64,000 nt of DNA from Ornithinimicrobium sufpigmenti (GTDB taxonomy: Bacteria; Actinomycetota; Actinomycetes; Actinomycetales; Dermatophilaceae): assembly GCF_004322775.1 (NCBI RefSeq), contig NZ_CP036403.1, positions 3,596,001 through 3,660,000 of the forward strand, in the 5' to 3' direction. Positions 1 to 8,841 of the stretch are shown here, piece after piece. The stretch's first letter is position 1, and each line of letters opens with the position of its first letter. The position numbers and the translations under genes are program-made. The notes beneath the pieces are model-generated. The model was not told where the DNA came from, did no database searches, and saw nothing but the letters and a program-made list of their open reading frames with translations.

Positions 1-495
1 GTCGGTGCTGACCCGCTCGATGCTGAACGCCGCGTCCTCGGCGGTGAACTCCGCACCGTCGGAGAAGGTCACCCCTTCCTTGAGGTGGAAGGTGTAGGTC
101 GTGCGGTCCTCGCTGACCTCCCACGACTCGGCCAGGGCCGGCACGATCTCACCCTCGTCGATGGTCACCAGCGTCTCGTAGACGTTGTCCATCATCACCT
201 GCGGGATGGCGGCGCCGCCGTTGGTGGTGAAGTCCAGGCTGGCCGGCTCGGCGACCAGGCCGACGCGGACCGTCTCGTCGGAGCCGCCCGGGGTGGTGTC
301 TCCGCCGGTCCCGGTGGCGTCGACCCCGTCCCCGTCACCGCTCCCGGACCCGGTGCCCTCGCCAGCGCCCGAACCCGCCGTCGGCGTGGGGTCAGCGGTG
401 CCCGAGCCGGCGCTGCACCCCGCCAGGAGCGCCGTGCTCGCCAGGGCGGCCGCAGCCAGCGTGCGGGCACGGGTCAACGTCGACGTCGCGGTCAT
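1..495 (-). CDS. ABC transporter solute-binding lipoprotein, SBP_bac_5 family (N-terminal part)
   Basis: The gene is cut by the left edge; about 165 N-terminal residues are present. A hydrophobic signal peptide ends in a lipobox LLAGC, so the protein should be a lipid-anchored extracellular binding protein. A Gly/Ser/Thr/Asp-rich linker follows, and then the family-5 (oligopeptide/nickel type) opening: a strand with [14 protein letters not shown], an NVYETLV segment and [14 protein letters not shown]. Family-5 proteins feed peptides, nickel or other solutes to ABC permeases; the ligand cannot be read here. The start is ambiguous between ATG at 495 and an in-frame ATG at 504. The transporter genes lie outside the window. 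Confidence 0.85.
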   Translation of the reverse strand, partial: MTATSTLTRARTLAAAALASTALLAGCSAGSGTADPTPTAGSGAGEGTGSGSGDGDGVDATGTGGDTTPGGSDETVRVGLVAEPASLDFTTNGGAAIPQVMMDNVYETLVTIDEGEIVPALAESWEVSEDRTTYTFHLKEGVTFSDGAEFTAEDAAFSIERVSTD

Positions 496-557
496 GACGT
501 GCATCTTGCTTCATCGGGCAGAACGGGTGCAATTTCGTCACTGAGAGGTCTGGAAAC

Positions 558-589
558 TACCGACGGGAAACTGATACTGTCGGTATCAG
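558..589. promoter_or_regulatory. Nested inverted repeats, likely operator of the acyl-CoA dehydrogenase gene
   Basis: The sequence holds a perfect inverted repeat CTGATAC-TGTCG-GTATCAG (571-589). A second, overlapping one pairs TACCGAC (558-564) with GTCGGTA (579-585). It lies 39 bp upstream of the acyl-CoA dehydrogenase start and between divergent genes. Size and placement suit a TetR-family lipid-metabolism repressor, but no such regulator is nearby, so this is inference. Confidence 0.5.
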
Positions 590-627
590 GTACTTTGGGT
601 ACACCCCTTCCGGGAAGAGAGGCCACC

Positions 628-2517
628 GTGGGTCACTACCGCAGCAACGTCCGCGACACCGAGTTCATGCTCTTCGACGTCCTGCAGCGCCAGGACGTGC
701 TGGGCCGCGCGCCCTACGAGGAGGTGGACCTGGAGACCGCCCGGGAGGCGCTGCGTCAGGTCGCCGAGCTCGCCGAGGGTCCGCTGGCGGCCAGCTTCGA
801 GGAGTCCGACCGCCAGCCGCCCGTGCTCGACCCGGCCACGGGCCAGGTGAGCATGCCGGAGAGCTTCGTGACCTCATACCGGACCTGGGTGGACAACGAG
901 TGGTGGCGCCTGGAGGTCGACGAGTCACTCGGTGGCACGCCCGCTCCCCCGAGCCTGTCGTGGGCGCTGTCGGAGCTGGTGCTCGGCGCCAACCCGGCGG
1001 TGAAGATGTTCGCCGCCGGGTTCACCTTCGCCAACGTGCTGCACCGCCTCGGGACGCCGGAGCAGCAGCAGCTGGCCCAGTTGATCATCGACAAGCGCTG
1101 GGGCGCGACCATGGTGCTCACCGAGCCCGACGCAGGCTCCGACGTGGGCGCCGGCCGCGCCAAGGCGGTCGAGGCCGGTGACGGCAGCTGGCACCTGACC
1201 GGCGTCAAGCGCTTCATCACCAGCGGCATCGCGCCCTTCTACGACAACGTCGTCCACTTCGTGCTCGCCCGCCCCGAGGGCGCCGGCCCGGGCACCAAGG
1301 GCCTGAGCCTGTTCGTCGTCAGCGACCACCACATCGAGGACCTGGAGACCGGCGAGCTCGGCGAGCGCAACGGCGTCGAGGTGGCCAACATCGAGCACAA
1401 GATGGGGCTGAAGGTCTCGACGACCTGCGAGCTGCGCTTCGGTGAGGACGCCTCGCGCCCGGCCGTCGGCTACCTGCTCGGCGGGGTGCACGACGGCATC
1501 GCGCAGATGTTCCGGATCATCGAGTACGCCCGGATGCTCGTCGGCACCAAGGCCATCGCGACCCTGTCCACCGGCTACCTCAACGCCCTCGACTACGCCA
1601 AGGAGCGGGTGCAGGGCGCCGACCTGGCCAAGATGTCCGACAAGGCCTCGCCGCGGGTGACGATCACCCACCACCCGGACGTGCGCCGCTCGCTCATGCT
1701 GCAGAAGGCGTATGCCGAGGGGCTGCGCGCGCTCATGCTCTACACCGCCTCCATGCAGGACGAGGTGCACGCCGCCCAGGATCTCGACTCGGCCGAGGAC
1801 ATCAAGGATCCCGGTCAGCTCTCGGAGCAGGTCGCGATGGCCGCCCGGGTCAACGACCTGCTGCTGCCGCTGGTCAAGGGCTGCGGCTCGGAGCGCGCGT
1901 GGACGCTCCTCGGCACCGAGTCGCTGCAGACCTTCGGCGGCTCGGGCTTCCTGCAGGACTACCCGGTGGAGCAGTACGTCCGCGACGCCAAGATCGACTC
2001 CCTCTACGAGGGCACGACCGCGATCCAGGGCATGGACTTCTTCTTCCGCAAGATCGTGCGGGACAAGGGACAGGCGTTGGGGTATGTGGCCAAGCAGGTC
2101 ATGGCCACCGTCTCCGGTCAGGAGGATGACGGGTTGGGACCGGTGCGCGAGGCCGTGGGCCGGGCGCTGGGCGAGGTCCAGCAGATGGTGGAGTTCATGA
2201 CCGGCAGGGCGATGGCCGCCCAGGACGAGCCGACGCAGATCTACGCCGTCGGGCTGGGCACCACCCGCCTGCTCATGGCGGCCGGTGACCTGATGATCGG
2301 CTGGCTGCTGCTGCGGCAGGCCGAGGTCGCGGCGGGGCTGCTCGCGTCCGGGGAGAGCGGCGTCTCCGGTGCGGGTGACGACCAGGCCTACCTGCAGGGC
2401 AAGGTGGCGGCGGCGAAGTTCTTCGCGACCGAGGTGCTGCCCCGGTTGAGCGCCGACCGGCGGACGATCACCGCGGCCGACGTGGCGCTGATGGAGCTGC
2501 CGGAGGAGGCCTTCTAG
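628..2517 (+). CDS. Acyl-CoA dehydrogenase, FadE5-like long form
   Basis: A 629-residue FAD-dependent acyl-CoA dehydrogenase of beta-oxidation. Its opening [18 protein letters not shown] is typical of the roughly 600-residue FadE subgroup that carries an extra C-terminal helical domain. The FAD/substrate segment [16 protein letters not shown] and the C-terminal [14 protein letters not shown] block are clear. The reading frame stays open upstream, but the GTG at 628 is chosen because it follows a purine-rich ribosome site (GGGAAGAGAGG) and matches the family N-terminus. A palindromic operator candidate lies just upstream. It appears monocistronic, with a large inverted repeat after its stop. 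Confidence 0.93.
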   Translation: MGHYRSNVRDTEFMLFDVLQRQDVLGRAPYEEVDLETAREALRQVAELAEGPLAASFEESDRQPPVLDPATGQVSMPESFVTSYRTWVDNEWWRLEVDESLGGTPAPPSLSWALSELVLGANPAVKMFAAGFTFANVLHRLGTPEQQQLAQLIIDKRWGATMVLTEPDAGSDVGAGRAKAVEAGDGSWHLTGVKRFITSGIAPFYDNVVHFVLARPEGAGPGTKGLSLFVVSDHHIEDLETGELGERNGVEVANIEHKMGLKVSTTCELRFGEDASRPAVGYLLGGVHDGIAQMFRIIEYARMLVGTKAIATLSTGYLNALDYAKERVQGADLAKMSDKASPRVTITHHPDVRRSLMLQKAYAEGLRALMLYTASMQDEVHAAQDLDSAEDIKDPGQLSEQVAMAARVNDLLLPLVKGCGSERAWTLLGTESLQTFGGSGFLQDYPVEQYVRDAKIDSLYEGTTAIQGMDFFFRKIVRDKGQALGYVAKQVMATVSGQEDDGLGPVREAVGRALGEVQQMVEFMTGRAMAAQDEPTQIYAVGLGTTRLLMAAGDLMIGWLLLRQAEVAAGLLASGESGVSGAGDDQAYLQGKVAAAKFFATEVLPRLSADRRTITAADVALMELPEEAF

Positions 2518-2550
2518 TCACCGAGCACTCTCGGGGACAGCCTCTCGGAG

Positions 2551-2617
2551 GTCAGGCAGGGTGCTGCACGACAGACCACGTCGACAACGCTGTCTGTAGT
2601 GCAGGACGTTGCCTGAC
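2551..2617. repeat. Long imperfect inverted repeat between convergent genes
   Basis: GTCAGGCA (2551-2558) pairs exactly with TGCCTGAC (2610-2617). Inside it, CTGCAC and ACAGAC pair with GTCTGT and GTGCAG, which makes a roughly 67-bp cruciform or hairpin. There is no T-tract. It may be a bidirectional terminator for the two convergent genes, or a remnant of a small palindromic element. Confidence 0.55.
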
Positions 2618-2643
2618 TTCCCGGTGGATCAGGTCTGGGCGCG

Positions 2644-2880
2644 TCAGCGGATGTCGTCGCGGCGGCGAATGTCACGGTCCTCGTGCCGGTCCACGACCTC
2701 GCGGTGGGTGGTGTTCGTGCGCTGCGTGTTCAGCACCAGGCCGACCAGCAGGGAGAGCACACCGCCGGCCAGCAGGATGTAGCCGATCGTGGTGACGTCG
2801 ATGCCTTGGATGGTGTAGTCGACAGCGAAGGCAAGGATCGCGCCGACGACGAGCAGGAAGATACCCAGACCGATACCCAT
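2644..2880 (-). CDS. Small two-helix membrane protein, DUF6458-like
   Basis: A 78-residue protein opening with MGIGLGIFLLVVGAILAFAV. Two predicted membrane helices (about 3-25 and 33-52) are joined by a short turn, and the tail is charged and Arg/Asp-rich. Size and pattern match the actinobacterial DUF6458 family, whose function is unknown. The ATG at 2880 is preceded by AAAGGA at a suitable distance. The open frame continues upstream, but that part has no family resemblance. Confidence 0.75.
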   Translation of the reverse strand: MGIGLGIFLLVVGAILAFAVDYTIQGIDVTTIGYILLAGGVLSLLVGLVLNTQRTNTTHREVVDRHEDRDIRRRDDIR

Positions 2881-2952
2881 GGGACAGTCCTTTCGGTTGG
2901 TGTCCCTGAGCACAGTAGCGGCGACCGCGCGACGACGCCCCTCAGCGTGAGG

Positions 2953-3038
2953 CCAGACGTCCGGTCGGGGGCAGACCGTGTCGCCGGTCGCGAGCAGACC
3001 GTGTCGCCGGTCGGGGGCAGACCGTATCGCCGGTCGGG
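2953..3038. repeat. 23-bp tandem repeat array (family B)
   Basis: Three to four adjoining 23-bp units, read on the minus strand, share the core ACCGGCGACACGGTCTGC. The array fills the gap between the DUF6458-like gene and the nitrilase gene. Related arrays lie at 43158-43200 and 59350-59505. The units abut without spacers, so this is not a CRISPR array. Confidence 0.8.
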
Positions 3039-3046
3039 GTGGGAGG

Positions 3047-3901
3047 TCAGAGCCGCCGATCGGCCAGGACGGGGAACTTCTCGCGCGCCCTGGCCACCTC
3101 GGCGGGGTCGATCTGGACCGAGAGGATCTCCTGCTCGGTCCCGGCCTCGGCGAGCACCGTCCCCCACGGGTCGATGACCGCGCTGTGCCCGCCCATCTCC
3201 ACCCCGGCATGCGTGCCGGCGGTGTTGCAGGCCAGCACGAAGCACTGGTCCTCGATCGCCCGCGCCCGGGCCAACAGCCGCCAGGCCTCGACCCGCGCCG
3301 CCGGCCACGCCGCAGGGATGAGGAAGAGCTGTGCGCCCAGGTCGAGCTGCGCGCGGTAGAGCTCGGGGAAGCGCAGGTCGTAGCACGTCGACAGGCCCAC
3401 GGTCAGCGCGTCCGCCGGGGCCGGAAGGTCACCGATGACCAGCTCGGTGCCGGCCTCCATCAGCCGCGGCTCCCCCGACCCGAAGCCGAAGCGGTGAATC
3501 TTCCGGTACGTCGCGCACACCCGACCGTCCGGGCCGAGCACGACCGAGGTGTTGGACAGGTGGCGCCCCTCCTCGCCCGGCTCGGCGGTCCGCTCGACGA
3601 CCGACCCGGTATGCAGCACCACGCCCGTCTCCTTGGCCGCCTCGGCCAGCGGCGCCAGGGCCGGCGGCCAGTCCGGCTCTGTGCCCTCGGTGCCTTCTGC
3701 AGCGCGGACGGTCTCGAGGTCCTGGCTGCGCTCCTGCCAGTCGTCGATGGCGAAGCCGCCGGCGCTCCAGAGCTCGGGCAGCACCACCAGGTCGTGGTCA
3801 CGGCCCACCTCCCGGACCAGGTCCGCGGCCCTCGCGGCCCGCTCCTCGACGCTTTCCTCGCTGCCCTCGCCGTAGGCGAGCTGGATCAGCGCGATCCTCA
3901 T
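3047..3901 (-). CDS. Carbon-nitrogen hydrolase (nitrilase superfamily, omega-amidase-like)
   Basis: A 284-residue cytoplasmic amidase or nitrilase. The Glu-Lys-Cys triad is visible: Glu43 in LPELW, Lys134 in YRKIHRFGF and Cys173 in STCYDLRFPELYR. The family hydrolyses C-N bonds of amides or nitriles. The short length and the RKIHRFGFG segment fit the omega-amidase branch, but the substrate is not known. The ATG at 3901 gives the standard MRIALIQ first strand; upstream in-frame sequence is low-complexity. A second nitrilase with a different sequence lies at 55171-55971. Confidence 0.88.
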   Translation of the reverse strand: MRIALIQLAYGEGSEESVEERAARAADLVREVGRDHDLVVLPELWSAGGFAIDDWQERSQDLETVRAAEGTEGTEPDWPPALAPLAEAAKETGVVLHTGSVVERTAEPGEEGRHLSNTSVVLGPDGRVCATYRKIHRFGFGSGEPRLMEAGTELVIGDLPAPADALTVGLSTCYDLRFPELYRAQLDLGAQLFLIPAAWPAARVEAWRLLARARAIEDQCFVLACNTAGTHAGVEMGGHSAVIDPWGTVLAEAGTEQEILSVQIDPAEVARAREKFPVLADRRL

Positions 3902-3944
3902 CGCTGACTCCTCATCCCGTGGTCGAGCTGGGGCAAAGAACTCG

Positions 3945-5903
3945 TCATCGCTGGCTCCTCTCGTGCATGGCCTGCAGGCGGGCGTTGTAGGCCGCGAGCG
4001 CGGCATCGCCGTCACGGTCCGCCTGGCGGTCGGAGCGGACGCTCTCGCGGTCATCTCGCCGGATCCAGTCCACCGCGACCATCAGCACGATGATCACCGT
4101 GGGGATCTCCCCCACCCCCCAGGCGATGCCGCCGCCGAACTGCTGGTCGGCCAGCAGGTCATCGACCCACGGGACGTCGATGGTCTTGTAGAACTCCGGC
4201 GCCAGCAGCCAGGTGCCCTGCATCAGGGCCAGGCCGAAGAAGGCGTGGGCGGCCAGGGTGGCCAGCAGCACGATGAGCCGCAGCGGCGGCTCCCACTTCG
4301 GCGGCCCCGGGTCCCGGCCGACCATCGACCAGACGAAGGCGAAGCCGGACAGCGAGAAGTGGACCACCATGAAGATGTGTCCGGAGTGGGTCCGCATCGC
4401 CCAGTCCAGCATCCCCGTCCAGTAGAAGACGATGAGGCTGCCGAAGAAGATGGCCCCCGCCACGACCGGGTTGACGATGAACTTCGCCCACCCGGAGTGC
4501 ACCACCGCGGTGAGCACCTCGCGGGGGCCGAGGGTGCGGTCGCGCCGGGCGGGCAGGGCCCGGTAGGCGAGGGTGATCCCCTGGGCCGGCACCAGCAGGA
4601 TCGGCACGAGCATCATCAGCGCCATGTGCATGATCATGTGCTGGGAGAACATCACCCGCCCGTAGACCGCGGGGCCGCCGTTGGTGACCCAGATGAAGGC
4701 CACCCAGCCGAGCACCCACAGGATCGTCCGGCCGACCGGCCAGGCGTCGCCGCGCCGACGCAGCCTGGCGACACCGGCGAGGTAGAGCCCGATCGCGACC
4801 AGCGCGGTGAGCAGGAAGAGCCAGTTGACCTGCCAGGAGGTGAAGAGCCGGGCCCAGGTGAACGGCTCGGGCATGGGATAGCCGGTGAGCACGTAGGCCA
4901 TGTCCCCGATCCGAGGCTCCGCACCGACCGGTGGCGGGGTGCGCCCGAGCACGGTGCCCAGCCCCATCGCGGTCCCCATCAGGACGACCTCGAGGGCAGC
5001 CAGCTTGGCGAAGGCCCGTGAGCGGCCCTCGTCACCGGCGACGATCGTGCGCCGCTGCACCAGGCCGAAGACGAACAGGCCGGCCAGCGCCGCCACCTTG
5101 AGCCAGATGACGACCCAGTAGGGGGTCACGAGGTCGGCGACCTCGTCGACGGTGAGCAGGGCGAAGAGCACACCGGAGAGCCCCACCGCGACGAAGCACC
5201 ATGCGGCGAGGGTGGAGTAGCGCCGCAGCGCGTCCCCCAGGGCCGGACCCAGGACGGGCAGGAGCAGGGCGAGCGCCAGCAGCCCGCCGACCCACACGGT
5301 GATCCCGACCAGGTGGATGCCCAGCGAGGTGACGGCGGTCTCGTGGCCGTCGGTGCCGCTGGCGTGGCCGCTGAAGGCCAGCGGCATCAGCGCCAGCAGG
5401 GACAGCACGCTGGCCCAGGCCAGGGCGCCGCGGGTGCGGGCCAGGGCCGCGAACGGCACCAGGACGGCGACCATGACCGTCTCCAGCCCACGCAGCGCCA
5501 TGACCTCAAGCGACATATTGCCCCACAGCTGGCTGAGGTAGCCGGGGGCCGAGGGCTGGATGCCGGCCAGGTCGCCGAAGCCGAGGACGAGGATCCCGAG
5601 CGCGCTGAGCGCCCAGAGGGCGGCGGACATCGAGGCGACCTTCGCGGCCGTGGCCCGCCGGGAGGTGGTCTTTCCCTCGCGGACCAGGAAGGCTGCGACC
5701 AGCAGCAGGCCGATCGTCAACGAGGCGGCGAGGTGGTGCACGACCCTCAGCAGCACCATCCCCCAGCGCACCACGGGGCCGGCATCGCCCAGCGCCAGCG
5801 GCTCCACGGCCCCGCTGAAGGCCGCCACAGGGATCGCCACCACCACCGCGGCGACGAGCGCGGCGACCGGGGCGGTCCAGGAGAGCGGGGGACGGTGCGG
5901 CAT
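3945..5903 (-). CDS. CopD-CtaG fusion membrane protein (copper transport / cytochrome oxidase assembly)
   Basis: A 652-residue polytopic membrane protein. The N-terminal half (about 1-330) has the CopD-type bundle of helices. The C-terminal half (about 345-610) is a caa3-type CtaG domain with the VMFSQHMIMHMALMM histidine/methionine segment and a late HFSLSGFAFVW helix. CopD moves copper across the membrane and CtaG-like proteins help metallate cytochrome oxidase, so the fusion probably supplies copper to the oxidase. Many actinobacteria carry this fusion. The start at 5903 has no clear ribosome site, but a TAGCAT hexamer lies 7 bp upstream, so a leaderless transcript is possible. Confidence 0.88.
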   Translation of the reverse strand: MPHRPPLSWTAPVAALVAAVVVAIPVAAFSGAVEPLALGDAGPVVRWGMVLLRVVHHLAASLTIGLLLVAAFLVREGKTTSRRATAAKVASMSAALWALSALGILVLGFGDLAGIQPSAPGYLSQLWGNMSLEVMALRGLETVMVAVLVPFAALARTRGALAWASVLSLLALMPLAFSGHASGTDGHETAVTSLGIHLVGITVWVGGLLALALLLPVLGPALGDALRRYSTLAAWCFVAVGLSGVLFALLTVDEVADLVTPYWVVIWLKVAALAGLFVFGLVQRRTIVAGDEGRSRAFAKLAALEVVLMGTAMGLGTVLGRTPPPVGAEPRIGDMAYVLTGYPMPEPFTWARLFTSWQVNWLFLLTALVAIGLYLAGVARLRRRGDAWPVGRTILWVLGWVAFIWVTNGGPAVYGRVMFSQHMIMHMALMMLVPILLVPAQGITLAYRALPARRDRTLGPREVLTAVVHSGWAKFIVNPVVAGAIFFGSLIVFYWTGMLDWAMRTHSGHIFMVVHFSLSGFAFVWSMVGRDPGPPKWEPPLRLIVLLATLAAHAFFGLALMQGTWLLAPEFYKTIDVPWVDDLLADQQFGGGIAWGVGEIPTVIIVLMVAVDWIRRDDRESVRSDRQADRDGDAALAAYNARLQAMHERSQR

Positions 5904-6190
5904 ACCAGCAATGCTAGGTCTGATTTCTGCACGGCCCGGACCCCGTCGTGGGAAGGGCTGGCCGGCAGGCCCGATCAGGCGGAGAAGCGCGCCGGCGGTG
6001 CCACCCCACCCGTACGGGCGGGGCCCGTCCCCTGGATGGGCTTTTCGCCAGGACGTTTGCGAGACTGGGCAGGTCGAGTCGACGACGGTGCCGGCGTGGA
6101 GGGGGATTCCCCGGTACCCGTGGCCACGCCGTGCCCGCCTCCGCCCCGGCGCATCGCACGACGAAATCACGAAGAGAGAGAGCAATCATC

Positions 6191-6763
6191 ATGCGTCGCA
6201 CCTTCACCACCATCACCGCGCTCGGCGCCGTCCTCGCCCTCGCCGCGTGCAACGGCGACAGCACGGACGACACCGCGACCGACGAGGACACCGCCGCCGT
6301 CGAGACCACGGACGAGACGACCGACGAGACCACTGACGAGACGACGGACGCTGACACCGACACGGCCACCGCCGACGGCGAGGCGACCACCGCGGGCGCC
6401 GACGGGGCCGGCGCGACCGCAGGCGGCATGACCGACCCGGTCTGCGCGGAGTTCTTCCAGACCCAGGGCACCCCGCTGTCCGAGCGGGCCACCGCGCAGT
6501 TCGAGATCGTCGGCGCGGGTGACGACCTCGACCCGGTGTCCTTCTCCGAGGTCAACCTGCTCAACGGCCGCATCACCGACCTGGTCGAGGACGCCGAGGG
6601 CGAGCAGGCCGACCTGCTCACCCGCGTCAACGCCCCGTTCGACGAGGTCGTCCAGGCCGTCACCTCCGAGGACGCCGGCCTGGAGCCCGAGATCGCGATC
6701 CCGAGTGTCGACACCGCCGACGCCGAGGCCGCGCTGGAGGAGTTCGAGGCGTCCTGCGCCTGA
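6191..6763 (+). CDS. Secreted lipoprotein with Thr/Asp/Glu-rich linker
   Basis: A 190-residue protein with a signal peptide and lipobox ALAAC (Cys20). Residues about 25-80 are an acidic linker containing TDET tandem repeats. A small helical domain with two cysteines (DPVCAEFF and the final SCA) follows. I do not recognise the domain. It is probably anchored outside the membrane by its lipidated cysteine, with the linker spanning the cell wall. It lies divergent to the CopD-CtaG gene with 287 bp between them, in which I see no clear site. The end of the gene is duplicated (see 6753-6794). Confidence 0.7.
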   Translation: MRRTFTTITALGAVLALAACNGDSTDDTATDEDTAAVETTDETTDETTDETTDADTDTATADGEATTAGADGAGATAGGMTDPVCAEFFQTQGTPLSERATAQFEIVGAGDDLDPVSFSEVNLLNGRITDLVEDAEGEQADLLTRVNAPFDEVVQAVTSEDAGLEPEIAIPSVDTADAEAALEEFEASCA

Positions 6764-6794
6764 TCCGCCCCGGTGCCTGCGCCTGATCCGCCCC
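6753..6794. repeat. 19-bp direct duplication spanning a stop codon
   Basis: CCTGCGCCTGATCCGCCCC occurs at 6753-6771 and again at 6776-6794. The first copy contains the last codons and the TGA of the lipoprotein gene; the second is noncoding. A similar duplication ends the patatin gene. Confidence 0.85.
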
Positions 6795-6822
6795 AGGCGT
6801 TGCGCCGTCGGTCAGTACCGTG

Positions 6823-6866
6823 AGGACCGCCCGCGAGCATGCTCGTTCATGCTCCCGGGCGGTCCT
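6823..6866 (+). terminator. Hairpin terminator
   Basis: AGGACCGCCCG (6823-6833) pairs with CGGGCGGTCCT (6856-6866), an 11-bp GC-rich stem with an AT-richer loop, followed by GTCGTT. It lies 60 bp after the lipoprotein stop and just before the next gene, so it should end the upstream transcript. Confidence 0.75.
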
Positions 6867-6884
6867 GTCGTTACTCTGGTCGGC

Positions 6885-7811
6885 ATGGTCGTCCACCCCC
6901 CGCCACCCGCCGACGTCCCGTCCCTCATCGAGGCCTACCGCGAGGTGCTCGGCGGCCTCGTGGACACCTGCGACGGCCTGCGCCCCGCGGAGTGGGACCT
7001 GCCGACCGCGTGCGACGGGTGGACCGCGCGCGACCACCTCGCCCACGTCGTGCACCTCGAGGACCAGCTGACCGGCGGAGAGCACCCGATCAGCGGCTGG
7101 GCCGACGGCCCTCGCGGCGAGCAGGAGGCCATCGCGATCGGGCACCCGGAGCACGTGCGCAACTCCTTCGGCGTGTGGATCGAGGAGGGCGTCCGGGCCC
7201 GTGCGGAGCACTCCCCCGAGGACCTGCTCGCCGAGCTGCGCGGGCTGATCGAGGTCCGGGTGGCGCAGATGTACGATCCCGACCTCGAGCTGGACACCCC
7301 GGTCCGCTCGATCCGGGGCCGGCAGACGCCGTTCGGTGAGCTTGCGGTGCTGCGGCTCAGCGACGTCTGGGTGCACACCCAGGACATCCGCGACGTCGTG
7401 GACCGTCCCGGGCTGCTGGACTCCCCCGGCGCCGTGGTCTTCACCGCCGCCATCCTCGGCGCCCTGCCCGACGTCGTGGCCAAGCGGGTCGAGCCGCCGG
7501 CCGGGACCGTCGTCATCGTGGAGAGCACCGGCCCGGTCACCGGGCGCGGGGGCGTGCGCATCACCACCGACGCCGACGGCGAGTGCGTCGCCCACGAGCT
7601 CTTCACCGGCCACGTGGAGGAGCACGAGGAGGGCGACGCCCCCGCCGCCGAGGAGCAGCCGGAGGAGTCGGTGACCACGATCTCGATGTCGACCCACGAG
7701 CTCACCCGCCGCGCCGCGGGCCGACAGAGCACGGAGGAGACGCGCTACCACGTGCACGGCGACGAGGACCTGGCCCGCCGCGTCCTCGACGCGCTCGTCC
7801 TCACCCCGTGA
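6885..7811 (+). CDS. Maleylpyruvate isomerase family mycothiol-dependent enzyme (DinB fold)
   Basis: A 308-residue protein with the MDMPI/DinB four-helix metal-binding domain at about 10-160. The core signatures are LPTACDGWTARDHLAHVVH and LSDVWVHTQDIR, which supply the histidine ligands. A C-terminal SCP2-like alpha/beta part carries an acidic insertion (HVEEHEEGDAPAAEEQ). These actinobacterial proteins use mycothiol as thiol cofactor in isomerase or transferase reactions; the substrate is not evident. The start ATG at 6885 follows a terminator directly. The stop overlaps the next gene by 4 bp, so the two are likely co-translated. Confidence 0.85.
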   Translation: MVVHPPPPADVPSLIEAYREVLGGLVDTCDGLRPAEWDLPTACDGWTARDHLAHVVHLEDQLTGGEHPISGWADGPRGEQEAIAIGHPEHVRNSFGVWIEEGVRARAEHSPEDLLAELRGLIEVRVAQMYDPDLELDTPVRSIRGRQTPFGELAVLRLSDVWVHTQDIRDVVDRPGLLDSPGAVVFTAAILGALPDVVAKRVEPPAGTVVIVESTGPVTGRGGVRITTDADGECVAHELFTGHVEEHEEGDAPAAEEQPEESVTTISMSTHELTRRAAGRQSTEETRYHVHGDEDLARRVLDALVLTP

Positions 7812-8668
7812 CCCGAGCCGGCGCGCAGGTGGTCGGCGACGGGATCGCGCCGGGTCAGCTGCAGACCAACCTGCTCGGGATCGCCCTGGGCGGCGGGGGT
7901 GCGCGCGGACTGTGCCACATCGGGGTATGGCGCGTGCTCCAGGAGCTGGACGTGCGCCCCGACCTGGTTTCCGGGACCAGCATGGGCGGTCTGGTCGGGG
8001 CGTTCATCGCGGCGGGCTACAGTGCCGAGGAGCTGGAGGAGATCACCGCCAGCGTCGGCTGGCTGAAGCTGATCGACTGGGGGCTGTCGGGGCGGCTGCT
8101 GTCGACCAAGGCCTACCGAGCCTTCCTGGAGGAGCACCTGCCGCCGACCTTCGAGGAGCTGGAGCTCCCGCTGGTGCTGACCACGACGGACGTGGTCGAC
8201 GGGCAGATCCACTACCTGCGCTCCGGCGACCTGCACACCGCGATCCGGGCCACGACGGCATACCCGGGCCTGGTCGAGCCGGTGCCGCTGGGCGACGCGA
8301 TCCTGGTCGACGGCGGCATCCTCAACCAGATCCCGGTCGACGGCGCGCTGTTCCTCGGCGCGCGGCGGGTGATCGCGGTCAACGCCACGGCGCTGGAGCC
8401 GCTGGAGCGGCCGAAGAACGTGGAGAAGGTGCTGCGGCGCCGCCCGGTGACCGGCGCGCTCAAGGAGGCGATGCGGGCCATCGACGTCATGCAGACCCAG
8501 CTGACGATGGCCCGGCTGTCGCTCTACCGCCCCGACGTGCTCATCGACCCGCCCATCCAGGGGGTGGACATCCAGGACTTCCACAAGGCCAAGGAAGCCA
8601 TCGCTGCCGGTGACGAGGCGACCCGGGAGGCGGCCGACCGGATCCGGCGGCTCATCGCGGTCGAGTAG
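7808..8668 (+). CDS. Patatin-like phospholipase
   Basis: A 286-residue patatin-like acyl hydrolase (RssA type). The oxyanion loop GGGGARG (29-35), the nucleophile elbow GTSMG (Ser58) and the catalytic Asp168 in the DGG motif are all present, so the Ser-Asp dyad is complete. There is no signal peptide, so it should act in the cytoplasm or at the inner membrane face on phospholipids or lysolipids. The GTG start overlaps the upstream stop as GTGA. The sequence around its stop codon is duplicated just downstream. Confidence 0.9.
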   Translation: MTRAGAQVVGDGIAPGQLQTNLLGIALGGGGARGLCHIGVWRVLQELDVRPDLVSGTSMGGLVGAFIAAGYSAEELEEITASVGWLKLIDWGLSGRLLSTKAYRAFLEEHLPPTFEELELPLVLTTTDVVDGQIHYLRSGDLHTAIRATTAYPGLVEPVPLGDAILVDGGILNQIPVDGALFLGARRVIAVNATALEPLERPKNVEKVLRRRPVTGALKEAMRAIDVMQTQLTMARLSLYRPDVLIDPPIQGVDIQDFHKAKEAIAAGDEATREAADRIRRLIAVE

Positions 8669-8719
8669 CGGCGCTGGACCCGGTCTGGCGGCTCCATCGC
8701 GGTCGAGTAGCGGCGCCTG
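8646..8719. repeat. Tandem duplication of the patatin gene end
   Basis: About 32 bp beginning GGCGGCTCATCGCGGTCGAG at 8646 recurs at 8687 with one inserted base near each end. The first copy holds the last codons and the TAG stop; the second is untranslated. Confidence 0.85.
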
Positions 8720-8734
8720 GGCGGGTCGGCCGCG

Positions 8735-8841
8735 AGGGCGTGTCCTGTTGGTCCCTTTGGCGTGTTCTGTGCGTCCCTATGACGTGTTCGGTGGGTCCCT
8801 ATGACGTGTTCTGTCGAGCTTTGTGGCGTGTCCTATCGGGG
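8735..8841. repeat. 22-bp tandem repeat array (family A)
   Basis: Five adjoining units, read on the minus strand, share ACAGRACACG followed by about five variable bases and a GGGNCC-like end. They recur at a 22-bp period. The array occupies the space between convergent genes and runs into the last codons of the minus-strand gene at 8799. Related arrays lie near 27.6, 29.7 and 47.7-48.0 kb. Confidence 0.85.

Noticed and set aside
85..627. Long N-terminal extension of the acyl-CoA dehydrogenase frame
   Set aside because: It overlaps the oppositely oriented binding-protein gene, and the family N-terminus begins exactly at GTG 628 after a ribosome site.
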